Shown piece by piece: positions 47,301-62,300 of a stretch of 64,000 nucleotides of DNA; positions within the stretch are counted from its first letter, which is position 1, and each line of letters begins with the position of its first letter. The stretch comes from Nematostella vectensis (lineage: Eukaryota > Cnidaria > Anthozoa > Actiniaria > Edwardsiidae): contig NC_064046.1 in NCBI RefSeq assembly GCF_932526225.1, positions 7,117,219-7,181,218 on the forward strand, given 5' to 3'. The position numbers and the translations under genes are program-made. The notes under the pieces are model-generated. The model ran no database searches. It was not told the origin of the DNA and saw nothing but the letters and a program-made list of their open reading frames with translations.

Positions 47301-50300
47301 GCTGAATGTGGGCCATAGGTTGAATGTGGGCCATAGTCTGAATGTGGGCCGCCATAGGTTGAATGTTGGCCATAGGCTGAATGTGGGCCATAGGTTGAAT
47401 GTGGGCCATAGTCTGAATGTGGGCCGCCATAGGTTGAATGTGGGCCATAGTCTGAATGTGGGCCGCCATAGGTTGAATGTTGGCCATAGGCTGAATGTGG
47501 GCCATAGGTTGAAGGTGGGGCATAGGCTGAATAGGGGCCATAGGTTGAATGTGGTCCATAGGCCGAATGGGGGCTATAGGCTGAATGTGGGCCATAGGTT
47601 GAATGTGGGCCATAGGTTGAATGTGGGCCATAGGTTGAATGTGGTCCATAGGCTGAATTGGGGGCCATAGGCTGAATGTGGGCCATAGGCTGAATGTGGG
47701 CAATAGGCTGAATAGGGACTATAGGCTGAATGTGGGCCATAGGTTGAATAGGGACTATAGGCTAAAAGTGGGCCATAGGCTGAATGGGGCAATAGGCTAA
47801 ATGGGGGCCATAGGTTGGATAGGGACTATAGGCTGAATGTGGGCCATAGGTTGAATGTGGGCCATAGGCTGAATTTGGGCCATAGGCTTAATGGGGGGCA
47901 TAGGCTGAATGTGGGCCATAGGTTGAATAGGGGCCATAGGTTGAATGTGGGCCATAGGCTGAATTGGGGGCCATACGCTGAATGTGGGCCATAGGCTGAA
48001 TGTGGGCAATAGGTTGAATAGGGACTATAGGCTAAAAGTGGGCCATAGGCTGAATGGGGCCATAGGCCGAATAGGGGCCATAGGCTGAATGTGGGCCATG
48101 GGCTGAATGTGAGCCATAGGCTAAATAGGGGCCAAAGGTTGAATGTGGGCCATAGGTTGAATGTGGGCCATAGGCTGAATGTGGGCCATAGGCTGAATGT
48201 GGGCCATAGGCTGAATGGGGGCCATAGGCTGAATGGGGGCCATAGGCTGAATGGGGGCCATAGGCTGAATGGGGGCCATAGGTTGGATAGGGACTATAGG
48301 CTGAATGTTGGCCATAGAATGAATGTTGGCCATAGTCTGAATGTGGGCCATAGGTTGAATGTGGGCCATAGGCTGAATGTGGTCCATAGGCGAAATGGGG
48401 GCCATAGGCTGAATGTGGGCCATAGGCTGAATGTGGGCCATAGGCTAAATAGGAGCCATAGGCTGAATAGAGGCCATAGGCTGAATGTGGGCCATAGGCT
48501 AAATAGGGGCCATAGGCTGAATGTGGGCCATAGGCTAAATGTGGACCATAGGCTGAATGTGGGCCATAGGCTGAATGTGGCCCATAGGCTGAATGGGGGC
48601 CATAGGTTGGATAGGGACTATAGGCTGAATGTTGGCCATAGAATGAATTTAGGCCATATGCTGAATGGGGCCATAGGTTGAATGGGGGCCATTAGTTGGA
48701 TAGGGACTATAGGCTGAATGTTGGCCATAGAATGAATTTTGGCCATAGGCTGAATGTGGGCCATGGGCTGAATAGGGACTATAGGCTGAATGTGGGCCAT
48801 AGGTTGAATGTGGGCCATAGGCTGAATTTGGGCCATAGGCTTAATGGGGGGCATAGGCTGAATGTGGGCCATAGGTTGAATAGGGGCCATAGGTTGAATG
48901 TGGGCCATAGGCTGAATTGGGGGCCATACGCTGAATGTGGGCCATAGGCTGAATGTGGGCAATAGGTTGAATAGGGACTATAGGCTAAAAGTGGGCCATA
49001 GGCTGAATGGGGCCATAGGCCGAATAGGGGCCATAGGCTGAATGTGGGCCATGGGCTGAATGTGAGCCATAGGCTAAATAGGGGCCAAAGGTTGAATGTG
49101 GGCCATAGGTTGAATGTGGGCCATAGGCTGAATGTGGGCCATAGGCTGAATGTGGGCCATAGGCTGAATGGGGGCCATAGGTTGAATGTGGGCCATAGGC
49201 TGAATGTGGTCCATAGGCGAAATGGGGGCCATAGGCTGAATGTGGGCCATAGGCTGAATGTGGGCCATAGGCTAAATAGGAGCCATAGGCTGAATAGAGG
49301 CCATAGGCTGAATGTGGGCCATAGGCTAAATAGGGGCCATAGGCTGAATGTGGGCCATAGGCTAAATGTGGACCATAGGCTGAATGTGGGCCATAGGCTG
49401 AATGTGGCCCATAGGCTGAATGGGGGCCATAGGTTGGATAGGGACTATAGGCTGAATGTTGGCCATAGAATGAATTTAGGCCATATGCTGAATGGGGCCA
49501 TAGGTTGAATGGGGGCCATTAGTTGGATAGGGACTATAGGCTGAATGTTGGCCATAGAATGAATTTTGGCCATAGGCTGAATGTGGGCCATGGGCTGAAT
49601 AGGGGCCATAGGTTGAATGTGGTCCATAGGCTGAATGGGGGACATAGGCTGAATAGGGGCCATAGGCTGAATAGGGGCTATAGGCTGAATGTGGGCCATA
49701 GGTTGAATGTGGGCCATAGGTTGAATGTGGGCCATAGGTTGAATGTGGTCCATAGGCTGAATAGGGGCCATAGGCTGAATGTGGGCCATAGGCTGAATGT
49801 GGGCAATAGGCTGAATAGGGACTATAGGCTGAATGTGGGCCATAGGTTGAATAGGGACTATAGGCTAAAAGTGGGCAATAGGCTAAATGGGGGCCATAGG
49901 TTGGATAGGGACTATAGGCTGAATGTGGGCCATAGGTTGAATGTGGGCCATAGGCTGAATTTGGGCCATAGGCTTAATGGGGGGCATAGGCTGAATGTGG
50001 GCCATAGGTTGAATAGGGGCCATAGGTTGAATGTGGGCCATAGGCCGAATAGGGGCCATAGGCTGAATGTGGGCCATAGGCTGAATGTGAGCCATAGGCT
50101 AAATAGGGGCCAAAGGTTGAATGTGGGCCATAGGTTGAATGTGGGCCATAGGCTGAATAGGGGCCATAGGCTAAAAGTGGGCAATAGGCTAAATGGGGGC
50201 CATAGGTTGGATAGGGACTATAGGCTGAATGTGGGCCATAGGTTGAATAGGGGCCATAGGTTGAATGTGGGCCATAGGCCGAATAGGGGCCATAGGCTGA

Positions 50301-53300
50301 ATGTGGGCCATAGGCTGAATGTGAGCCATAGGCTAAATAGGGGCCAAAGGTTGAATGTGGGCCATAGGTTGAACGTGGGCCATAGGCTGAATGTGGGCCA
50401 TAGGCTAAAAGTGGGCCATAGGCTGAATGTGGGCCATAGGCTGAATGGGGGCCATAGGTTGAATGTGGGCCATAGGCTGAATGTGGTCCATAGGCGGAAT
50501 GTGGGCCATAGGCTAAATAGGAGCCATAGGCTGAATAGAGGCCATAGGCTGAATGTGGGCCATAGGCTAAATAGGGACTATAGGCTAAAAGTGGGCAATA
50601 GGCTAAATGGGGGCCATAGGTTGGATAGGGACTATAGGCTGAATGTGGGCCAAAGGTTGAATGTGGGCCATAGGCTGAATTTGGGCCATAGGCTTAATGG
50701 GGGGCATAGGCTGAATGTGGGCCATAGGTTGAATAGGGGCCATAGGCTAAATGTGGACCATAGGCTGAATGTTGGCCATAGTCTGAATGTGGGCCATAGG
50801 TTGAATGTGGGCCATAGGCTGAATGTGGTCCATAGGCGGAATGGGGGCCATAGGCTGAATGTGGGCCATAGGCTAAATGTGGACCATAGGCTGAATGTGG
50901 GCCATAGGCTGAATGTGGGCCATAGGCTAAATAGGAGCCATAGGCTGAATAGAGCCCATAGGCTGAATGTGGGCCATAGGCTGAATGTGGGCCATAGGCT
51001 AAATGTGGACCATAGGCTGAATGTGGGCCATAGGCTGAATGTGGCCCATAGGCTGAATGGGGGCCATAGGCTGAATGGGGGCCATAGGTTGGATAGGGAC
51101 TATAGGCTGAATGTTGGCCATAGAATGAATTTAGGCCATATGCTGAATGGGGCCATAGGTTGAATGGGGGCCATTGGTTGGATAGGGACTATAGGCTGAA
51201 TGTTGGCCATAGAATGAATTTTGGCCATAGGCTGAATGTGGGCCATAGGTTGAATGTGGTCCATAGGCTGAATGGGGGCCATAGGCTGAATAGGGGCCAT
51301 AGGCTAAATAGGGGCCATAGGCTGAATGTGGGCCATAGGCTAAATAGGAGCCATAGGCTAAATAGGAGCCATAGGCTGAATAGAGGCCATAGGCTGAATG
51401 TGGGCCATAGGCCGAATAGGGGCCATAGGCTGAATTTGGGCCATAGGCTGAATGTGGGCAATAGGCTGAATAGGGACTATAGGCTGAATGTGGGCCATAG
51501 GTTGAATAGGGACTATAGGCTAAAAGTGGGCAATAGGCTAAATGGGGGCCATAGGTTGGATAGGGACTATAGGCTGAATGTGGGCCATAGGTTGAATGTG
51601 GGCCATAGTGTATTTGGGCCATAGGCTTAATGGGGGGCATAGGCTGAATGTGGGCCATAGGTTGAATAGGGGCCATAGGTTGAATGTGGGCCATAGGCCG
51701 AATAGGGGCCATAGGCTGAATGTGGGCCATAGGCTGAATGTGAGCCATAGGCTAAATAGGGGCCAAAGGTTGAATGTGGGCCATAGGTTGAATGTGGGCC
51801 ATAGGCTGAATAGGGGCCATAGGCTAAAAGTGGGCAATAGGCTAAATGGGGGCCATAGGTTGGATAGGGACTATAGGCTGAATGTGGGCCATAGGTTGAA
51901 TGTGGGCCATAGGCTGAATTTGGGCCATAGGCTGAATGTGGGCCATAGGTTGAATAGGGGCCATAGGTTGAATGTGGGCCATAGGCCGAATAGGGGCCAT
52001 AGGCTGAATGTGGGCCATAGGCTGAATGTGAGCCATAGGCTAAATAGGGGCCAAAGGTTGAATGTGGGCCATAGGTTGAACGTGGGCCATAGGCTGAATG
52101 TGGGCCATAGGCTAAAAGTGGGCCATAGGCTGAATGTGGGCCATAGGCTGAATGTGGGCCATAGGCTGAATGTGGGCCATAGGTTGAATGTGGGCCATAG
52201 CCTGAATGTGGTCCATAGGCGGAATGTGGGCCATAGGCTAAATAGGAGCCATAGGCTGAATAGAGGCCATAGGCTGAATGTGGGCCATAGGCTAAATAGG
52301 GACTATAGGCTAAAAGTGGGCAATAGGCTAAATGGGGGCCATAGGTTGGATAGGGACTATAGGCTGAATGTGGGCCATAGGTTGAATGTGGGCCATAGGC
52401 TGAATTTGGGCCATAGGCTTAATGGGGGGCATAGGCTGAATGTGGGCCATAGGTTGAATAGGGGCCATAGGCTAAATGTGGACCATAGGCTGAATGTTGG
52501 CCATAGTCTGAATGTGGGCCATAGGTTGAATGTGGGCCATAGGCTGAATGTGGTCCATAGGCGGAATGGGGGCCATAGGCTGAATGTGGGCCATAGGCTA
52601 AATGTGGACCATAGGCTGAATGTGGGCCATAGGCTGAATGTGGGCCATAGGCTAAATAGGAGCCATAGGCTGAATAGAGCCCATAGGCTGAATGTGGGCC
52701 ATAGGCTAAATAGGGGCCATAGGCTATATGTGGGCCATAGGCTAAATGTGGACCATAGGCTGAATGTGGGCCATAGGCTGAATGTGGCCCATAGGCTGAA
52801 TGGGGGCCATAGGCTGAATGGGGGCCATAGGTTGGATAGGGACTATAGGCTGAATGTTGGCCATAGAATGAATTTAGGCCATATGCTGAATGGGGCCATA
52901 GGTTGAATGGGGGCCATTGGTTGGATAGGGACTATAGGCTGAATGTTAGCCATAGAATGAATTTTGGCCATAGGCTGAATGTGGGCCATAGGTTGAATGT
53001 GGTCCATAGGCTGAATGGGGGCCATAGGCTGAATAGGGGCCATAGGCTGAATGTGGGCCATAGGCTAAATAGGGACCATAGGCTGAATGTGGGCCATAGG
53101 CTAAATAGGAGCCATAGGCTGAATAGAGGCCATAGGCTGAATGTGGGCCATAGGCCGAATAGGGGCCATAGGCTGAATGTGGGCCATAGGCTGAATGTGA
53201 GCCATAGGCTAAATAGGGGCCAAAGGTTGAATGTGGGCCATAGGTTGAATGTGGGCCATAGGCTGAATGTGGGCCATAGGCTAAAAGTGGGCCATAGGCT

Positions 53301-56300
53301 GAATGTGGGCCATAGGCTGAATGGGGGCCATAGGCTGAATGGGGGCAATAGGCTGAATGGGGGCCATAGGCTGAATGGGGGCCATAGGTTGGATAGGGAC
53401 TATAGGCTGAATGTTGGCCATAGAATGAATGTTGGCCATAGTCTGAATGTGGGCCATAGGTTGAATGTGGGCCATAGGCTGAATGTGGTCCATAGGCGGA
53501 ATGGGGGCCATAGGCTGAATGTGGGCCATAGGCTAAATGTGGACCATAGGCTGAATGTGGGCCATAGGCTGAATGTGGGCCATAGGCTGAATGTGGGCCA
53601 TAGGCTAAATAGGAGCCATAGGCTGAATAGAGGCCATAGGCTGAATGTGGGCCATAGGCTAAATAGGGGCCATAGGCTGAATGTGGGCCATAGGCTAAAT
53701 GTGGCCCATAGGCTGAATGGGGGCCATAGGCTGAATGGGGGCCATAGGTTGATAGGGACTATAGGCTGAATGTGGGCCATAGGCTGAATGTGGCCCATAG
53801 GCTGAATGGGGGCCATAGGCTGAATGGGGGCCATAGGTTGATAGGGACTATAGGCTGAATGTTGGCCATAGAATGAATTTAGGCCATATGCTGAATGGGG
53901 CCATAGGTTGAATGGGGGCCATTGGTTGGATAGGGACTATAGGCTGAATGTTGGCCATAGAATGAATTTTGGCCATAGGCTGAATGTGGGCCATAGGTTG
54001 AATGTGGTCCATAGGCTGAATGGGGGCCATAGGCTGAATAGGGGCCATAGGCTGAATGTGGGCCATAGGCTAAATAGGGGCCATAGGCTGAATATGGGCC
54101 ATAGGCTGAATGTGGGCCATGGCCGAATGTGGGCCATAGGCTAAATAGGGGCCATAGGTTGAATGTGGGCCATAGGCTAAATAGGGGCCATAGGCTTAAT
54201 GTTGGCCATAGGCTGAATGGGGGTCATTGGTTGAATAGGGACTATAGGCTGAATGTGGGCCATATGCTGAATAGGGGCCATAGGTTGAATAAGCCAGAAA
54301 AGAAAAGACGAAATAGGGTGACGAAATGGGCGATTTTGCAGAAGAGTTTGTTTAGCGATCTTGGAGAAAAATCTTTCCTTCAAAGCCGTTTCACAAGATA
54401 TGGGAAAACCAACCACATTTATGTGTTGCAGACTTATTGTTTTACCTTTCGACCGCGTTTTGTTATGAATACGGCCCGATAAAATTTTTTACGGACTTCG
54501 CTCAGTTAGCTAATTTGGTCGACTTCCGCTCGCAAAACACCGATGAAAACAAGCAACAACAATTAACTTTGGTACCTCAGGTAAAAACAAAATGATTTTC
54601 GACCACGAAATTCAAGTAATTTTTTTTGCTAAACATCTAAGAAGAATATTGATTTGAATTTTACGGCATAAAAATTGAAACGGCACTTCTACCGATGCAT
54701 TTATACTCCGATTCGGAGTTCGCCGATAAACTCTTACAGTATTTGAGTGAAGGAATGACTCAGAAAATCGCTCCGTAGAAATACCTTTTGCGCCTTATTC
54801 ATCCCAAATTGCCCCCTATACGAAGTGCAATAAAGTCCTCACGTGTGGCAATGAATGATTTCACCATATCTTTTAAAGCTGTTTTGTAGAAAGGATTTTT
54901 CTCCAAGACCGCAATACAAACTTTCTTCTGAAATCGCTCTTTTTGTCCGAAAAAGCCCAGTCCCTCACGGCATTTCTTAAACTCTGAACTGGCTTATTTG
55001 GGTCTATAGGCTGAATGTTGGCCATAGGCTGAATGGGGGCCATAGGCTGACTGTGGGCCATTGGCTGAATGTGGGCCATAGGCTGAATGTGGGCCATTGG
55101 CTGAATGTGGGCCATTGGCTGAATGTGGGCCATTGGCTGAATGGGGGCCATAGGCTGAATGTGGGCCATTGGCTGAATGTGGGCCATTGGCTGAATGGGG
55201 GCCATAGGCTGAATGTGGGCCATTGGCTGAATGTGGGCCATAGGCTGAATGTGGGCCATTGGCTGAATGTGGGCCATTGGCTGAATGTGGGCCATAGGCT
55301 CATGGGGACCATGGGGTATTTCCAGATGAAGGCGTACCGTGTTGACACTTGCTGTCACACACTTTACAATAATTGTTACAATAAACTGTTAGCGTGTTAA
55401 TGGCCCCTGTGTTGGATACTTTTAGGACACTTTAACTTGGTGAACTTACATGCAGAACCTATGAAGGCACTCTCGCAAAACCACACCCTCACCAGGGGGT
55501 ACCTCGGTGAAACAGATGGCGCAGTCAAACTCCTCTTGGTTAAGGATAAGCTGCATCTGCGCCGTCTGGAGTAATGCGTTGAAGTTCTTCTGACGGACGA
55601 TGGCTTGCTCGGTACGCTGTCTCTCTTGAGCCTGGGGATAAGAGTATAACATGTGACAGTAGTCAAAGAAGGCCAATTACACAGCCATTCTACGCTCCCG
55701 CTCAATGCCGAGTCACACAAAGCATCCATTTCCATCGTTTAACTTAAGCGAGTTGCTGATACATTTTTAGTTAAATATCGTCAATAAAGTATTAAAATTC
55801 ATTCATAGATGTTTATTTTTTAGTTTTCTTGTGAATGAACAGTTTCATTTAAAAATGCTAACAATAACAAAGAAGCTGATCGACAGTATTCTATTTATGG
55901 TGGAGGAGGGAGAATAGAGCTTTAATGATTGTGATTCAAAGCAATTGCGATTCAAAACTGAAAATTCTAAGTTAAGGAAAAAATAAATAAGGCAACATCT
56001 AGCTACGCCTGAAAAGTAAAATGGCAGGTACAAATTTGAAAGGAATGATATCGCAGTACCTTCCCCAGATCAGCCGATGATAATTGATACTTTTACAATG
56101 TCATGTCATCTTGATTATTAAAGTTATTAAGTTTTGCTGCTACGGTAAATATTATTAATGAAAATGCTCAGTTAAAAGAATTTCGAACAAGCTGGGCCCT
56201 TACAGAGACGTCAAGAAACTGGGGATACAGCTAAGCCCCCGGTCATTTCCTCTTTTATTTTCGAAAGTATTTTTGGGACGAGAACGACCCCACCCTTCAA

Positions 56301-59300
56301 GCCCCCTTCCCTGCCCAAGATTTAACTTAAAGCTCTCGAGTCTGACTTGCGTTACGTATGTTTAAACTTAAAGCTCTCGAGTCTTGCTTGCGTTACGTAT
56401 GTTTAAACTTAAAACTCTCGAGTCTGACTTGCGTTACGTATGTTTAAACTTAAAGCTCTCGAGTCTGACTTGCGTTACGTATGTTTAAACTTAAAGCTCT
56501 CGAGTCTTGCTTGCGTTACGTATGTTCAAACTTAAAACTCTCGAGTCTGACTTGCGTTACGTATGTTCAAACTTAAAACTCTCGAGTCTGACTTTCGTTA
56601 CGTATGTTTAAACTTAAAACTCTCGAGATTGACTTGCGTTATGTTTAAACTTAAAACTCTCGAGTCCGACTTGCGTTACGTATGTTATTAGAATGTTTTG
56701 CACTGACGATCAACACGTCAGTGCAACAACTCTGTTTCAGAGGCGTACAACATATTGTACTCTCGAGTCTGACTTGCGTTACGTATGTTCAAACTTAAAA
56801 CTCTCGAGTCCGACTTGCGTTACGTATGTTCAAACTTAAAACTCTCGAGTCCGACTTGCGTTACGTATGTTCAAACTTAAAACTCTCGAGTCCGACTTGC
56901 GTTACGTATGTTTAAACTTAAAACTCTCGAGTCCGACTTGCGTTACGTATGTTCAAACTTAAAACTCTCGAGTCTGACTTGCGTTACGTATGTTCAAACT
57001 TAAAACTCTTGAGTCCGACTTGCGTTACGTATGTTTAAACTTAAAACTCTCGAGTCCGACTTGCGTTACGTATGTTATTAGAATGTTTTGCACTGACGAT
57101 CAACACGTCAGTGCAACAACTCTGTTTCACAGAGGCGTACAACATATTGTACTTATTGTACTCTCGAGTCCGACTTGCGTTACGTATGTTTAAACTTAAA
57201 ACTCTCGAGTCTGACTTGCGTTACGTATGTTATCAGAATGTTTTTCTCCTCTCTTTTGCTTTGACGAAGGGCTGACGATCAACACGTCAGTGCAACAATT
57301 CTGTTTCACAGAGGCGTACAACATATTGTATTTTTCTACCTTGTGTTTATAGCTTTTAATATGCTGTGTCTGACTTGCGTTACGCATGTTTTAATAGGCT
57401 ACGAAATCCTATGCAAATGATACATTTATTTAAAAAGCACAATCAATTTAACCCATTCCACTATGATAACAGCTACTTCTAAAGTATTAAATATCTAAAA
57501 CAAATTCAAGTGTTGAAAATGAGAGAAATGTTTGACATTTTAAGAGAGATAATATTTAGGGGGCACAAGGAATCTGTTATATTCTAGAGGATAATCAAGA
57601 CTAAATATCATATATTTAAAAAAGAACACTGACTATGTTATGGCATAAACTAGACTGCCATAAGACTCAAATCCAAAAAAAACAAAATCAAAAAACCATC
57701 TAAATGAATGGTGCAAGCTCTAACTTTCTCGTTAGCAATGACTAAAATGTCTTGAATCTTACACAATCAACCAGCCCCAAAGTAGAAGTCTAACAATTAT
57801 TCTTTAAGCATAAAAGGACTCTGAGTCAAAAGCCCATAAGGCTTAGTCAAATACCAGTGGTTTCAATCTGTGTAGTCAAGAACGTTGTCTTGTCTGGTCA
57901 TTCGCTATTCTATAACTTATAGTAAACTAGAAGGTCAATCAGAATGTGGCATTGATGATAGGCCATGTGCAATTTCAGTGACTTGCGGCACAATAGCACA
58001 TGTAGCGCTGTCATATTCCACAAGCACTTTTTTGATAAGCTAAGTATAGGACAGGTGAGTTTCTTGGGTTTTCTATTCTGTCTCAGGTTGAAGTCCAACA
58101 TGTAGAAGCCTGAGTAACCTTTCTGCGTTGATTCTCTGTTCTTCCTCTGCCTGGGAGGACAGACAAAAATATATCAGACTTGTCGGCAAGCCTATGCTTA
58201 GCTAGAACAGTCTGCCTTACAATATATGGGCACCAGCGGGCACCTGTAATATCTATATTTGTGTGACAAGTGAGTTGAAGTTATTCTCCCGTGTTTCCAG
58301 TCTTCTCGGATAAGTACACTAAACCGGAGGTCCCGTCTCTTCAAGCTGCACTACACTAACCTGAACCGAAGGGACGTAAAAGAACCACTGGGGACGCAAT
58401 AAACCCTCTGACCGTGACCACCCCCCAGTGAGAGTGCTTACAATGCTTACTAACAATACATTCAAGGGGGAACTTTATTTGGAGCCTAGCAAAAAAAAAC
58501 AATCAAACAAACAAAAACAAACAAATAAATGAATGTGATTTCGTCCAAGCATAACAATCGCTCGACTCTATTGCTAAAGCATAGAATAAACTATATCATA
58601 CAGGGACGTACGCAGCCTATACGCCTGCAGTCACTGGACTGCAAAAAAAATGGCGATCTTATTTGCATAACGAGGGGAAAAAATCAAATGTTTACTCATT
58701 TATTTTTATGTACGCAGTTTTATATATATGATGAGGATAAAAACTATAATTTTCTTAATCATGGTAGTCTACAGATGATTTCCAAACATATTGTTATGTC
58801 GTTCAGTGCCACGCGACGACTGAAGTCCTATTTCAGATCGAGGATGACAGAGGATCGTGTAATATTCTCAAACGTCTGACGCATTGATATTCCAGTCAAT
58901 CTATGAAATTTTTATGGCCCAGGTGGAATCATTTCTAGCAGCGATCCGTGTGTTGGAGGCAAGTCTGTCCGCACTGGACCATCCCCAATGATCGCTGATA
59001 AATATAATGCGATACAAATGCTAATCGGATTACAGCACCAGAGGATGAACCTGCAAGAAGAATGGTCTAGACTGTAGTGCGACGTTTGGAAAGTGTAAAG
59101 GTCAGACTTGTCACAATTCTGGACTAATCAAGCTAGAGGTAGACGTTCAGTTTCATTAGAAGTGTAAGTAGCTTTCTCTAGGCTGATGTAAAACCTCAAG
59201 AAATTACAAAAGTGTTCAAGATTACCGCTGTATTACATGTATTGAATAGGCTACGTACTGAACTGATGTCACATATAAGTTTGTTTTCTAGACAAATTTC

Positions 59301-62300
59301 AGTCACTGACGCGAGAGCAAAGAATGCAAAAATATGCAAAAAATTGTGGCCAATGATCTTCAAAATTTTCTGATTCAGACTTGTATTTTCAATTTCTTCA
59401 GGGTTTTCGGCGTGTGGTTTTGGAATACAGATATATTGTGTATTTTAATTTTTTTTTCGTTTTAACGACCAAAGGGATCCAAAGGGATTTTTAGAGACTT
59501 TTAGTATGTTAACTAGGTTATATCACTTGTTCAAAATCCGTTGAGAGAAATTCTATTGCAATAAGTTCCACATGAAACCACAGATTGAATGGACTATGAC
59601 GCCAATTTCAAACCCAAAAGCGGGAGCTATGAAATCTTCACGGGGATGCGGGATGAGGGCCACGCCCTTATTCAGCTTCTGAATGCTTTGACTGCAACTT
59701 CCTGCGTACGCCCCTGTCGTATTAATCAAATTCAATTCAGAAGTAAACCAAAGCAAATAATTACTTCTGATTCAGATTTTTTTAATTCAAAAGCTTGAGT
59801 CTGATTTGTGATCTATACTTTGCAAACTTTGGAGAGGGCCAGCATCCTGGTGACAGGTGTGGGGTATGATCGAAGAACAAGAAAGCACGGACCTCAAGCA
59901 AACATTATCTGATAATTACAAATAATTGAGAGGCAAATAGAAATAAATGCAGTATTTTATACACCTATTTAAAAAAAAAAACATTGTCAGTGCAAACGCT
60001 GAAAAGGCTAGTTTTCTTAAAAGAACTCTAGTCATACTGTAAATGAAGTTAACAATAAACTTAAGCGATGCCAGTGCCATATGTTTTCGAATTTCTGAGT
60101 TGAATATAAAAAGGGGAACCTGACGCAATCCCCACAGGGGGGTGCTCCAAAAACTCAGATTTTTAGGTATGGACATAAAAAACATTAATCTGAATAACTA
60201 AATCACCCAGCCCCCGAATGATGGTCCCTTAATATGAAGTATAATCTAATAGTTCTAAGGTTAAATATCTGTTCGATAAGGTTAAAAATTTGTTTCAATT
60301 GTAGCCTAAAAAAATTATAACAATGGTTCATCTTGTGCATACAGCTCTATTTTTACGATAGCAAAAGATGAAAAGGTAGATGGAGCACGAATTTTCACAA
60401 GCTTATTTTATTGTTTAGTGGTCTAAATGATTTAGTGGACATTTATTGGTCGGATCCCACTATTGGTCGGATGCCACACGAATCTCTGGTCTTTTCAAAC
60501 AAACACGACAAAACTTGGACTATAGCATACTCTACCATACTGTGAACAAGTTAATACCAAGATGCAAAGCACACAACACAGCCAGATACTGTTATACATC
60601 ATTAATAAAAGCCTGTTGCATATGGCAGCTCTTTACTGTTATATACTGTTACATTAACAGCATTCTTGAGAGCCTTATCGATATGGCAGCTCCTTACTGT
60701 TATATACTGTTACATTAACAGCATTCTTGAGAGCCTTATCGATATGGCAGCTCCTTACTGTTAAATACTGTTTAATTAACAGCATTCTTGAGAGCCTTAT
60801 CGATATGGCAGCTCTTTACTGTTCTATACTGTTTAATTAACAGCATTCTTTAGAGCCTTTTCCATATGGCAGCTCTTTACTGTAATATACTGTTAAATTA
60901 ACAGCATTCTTGGGAGCCTTATCGATATGGCAGCTCTTTACTGTTATATACTATTAAATTAACAGCATTCTTGAGCCTTATCGATATAGCAGCTCTTTAT
61001 TGTTATATACTATTAAATTAACAGCATTCTTGAGAGCCTTATCGATATGGAAGCTCTTTTATAGCTACCGTCCATGAAACAACTGGGATTGTATCAGTTA
61101 CTAATTGAATCCAAACCTAATAAAGTCTTCTCCCTGTGGAAGGATGTTCTACATACCTCATGAAACAGTTGAGACTGTATTCGTTCCTGCTCCAGCCTAA
61201 TCCACTCTTCTCCATGTGGGAGGATATTCTGGGGGATGATATAGTCCTCAGGCCTCTCCTCTCCGCACATGGCGCACCCTGGACGAGTAGGTATATTTAT
61301 CAATGTGCACTGCGGACACACCCAGCCTTTAGGTTCCTCACTGACGGCAGTGACATCTCTATCAATCTGTGGTCCAACTGCTCCGATCTCTTCTACTTGG
61401 ATGCCAGAAGGGACAGCTCCACAAACTCCATCAACGTTTCCGGCATTTTGTGGTTGTGCTACTTGTGGTTCGACCCCCAAAGAGCTTGAGAGAGAAGAGC
61501 CAGTCCTCTGTGGATTTTCAAGGTTAATTTGACTGCCGAACATATCAGCACCCTGGGGCAACGGTCGACTAATATCCTCACGCAGTGAGGGCATACTGGC
61601 CGCTCTATGCATTGCAGATGGCTCCTCTAAGACATTCTGCCTTGTAACCTCAGGGAGGTGTGCCATGTTAGCCACGCCTACTTGCACCCTGTTGGTTGCA
61701 CTAGGTTGAGTCTTTTGTTTCTGAAGTTTAAGAGTTTCAACATCTTCTCTTGTAAGTTCAACATTTCTTCCAGATAGAAGGTAAAGGTAAGCAGTAAAAC
61801 CTGTTTCTCTGACTTTACATTGAAGAAGAGACTCGTTGGGCTTTGCCATTTTCTTGCCAATGATCCATCGCTGAACTTTTGGAGGAAAACCATACTTGTC
61901 AGCAACCTTAAGGAACAAAATTAAACAATGAAACATTCTACATCTCCCATTGGCATCAACATTTCATACAATGCTGTCACACAATCACCAAGAAAACATC
62001 ACAATCCTCAATCAGCCACACACAATCCTCAATCAGCCACACACAACCATCAAGCAACCATCACAATCCTCAATCAGCCACACACAATCATCAAGCAAAC
62101 ATCACAATCCTCAATCAGCCCCACACAATCCTCAATCAGCCACACACAACCATCAAGCAACCATCACAATCCTCAATCAGCCACACACAATCATCAAGCA
62201 AACATCACAATCCTCAATCAGCCCCACACAATCATCAAGCAAACATCACAATCCTTAACCAGCCACACACAATCCTCAATCAGCCACACACAATCATCAA

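Noticed and set aside
49523-52906. Long plus-strand open frames (546 and 436 codons) of GHRLNV-type repeats
   Set aside because: The 18-bp unit is a multiple of three and lacks stops, so frames stay open on both strands. They lie antisense in an RBCK1 intron with no non-repeat coding sequence.
58529-58879. 116-codon plus-strand frame
   Set aside because: Crosses the left end of a TIR element; not similar to a transposase I can name and antisense to RBCK1.
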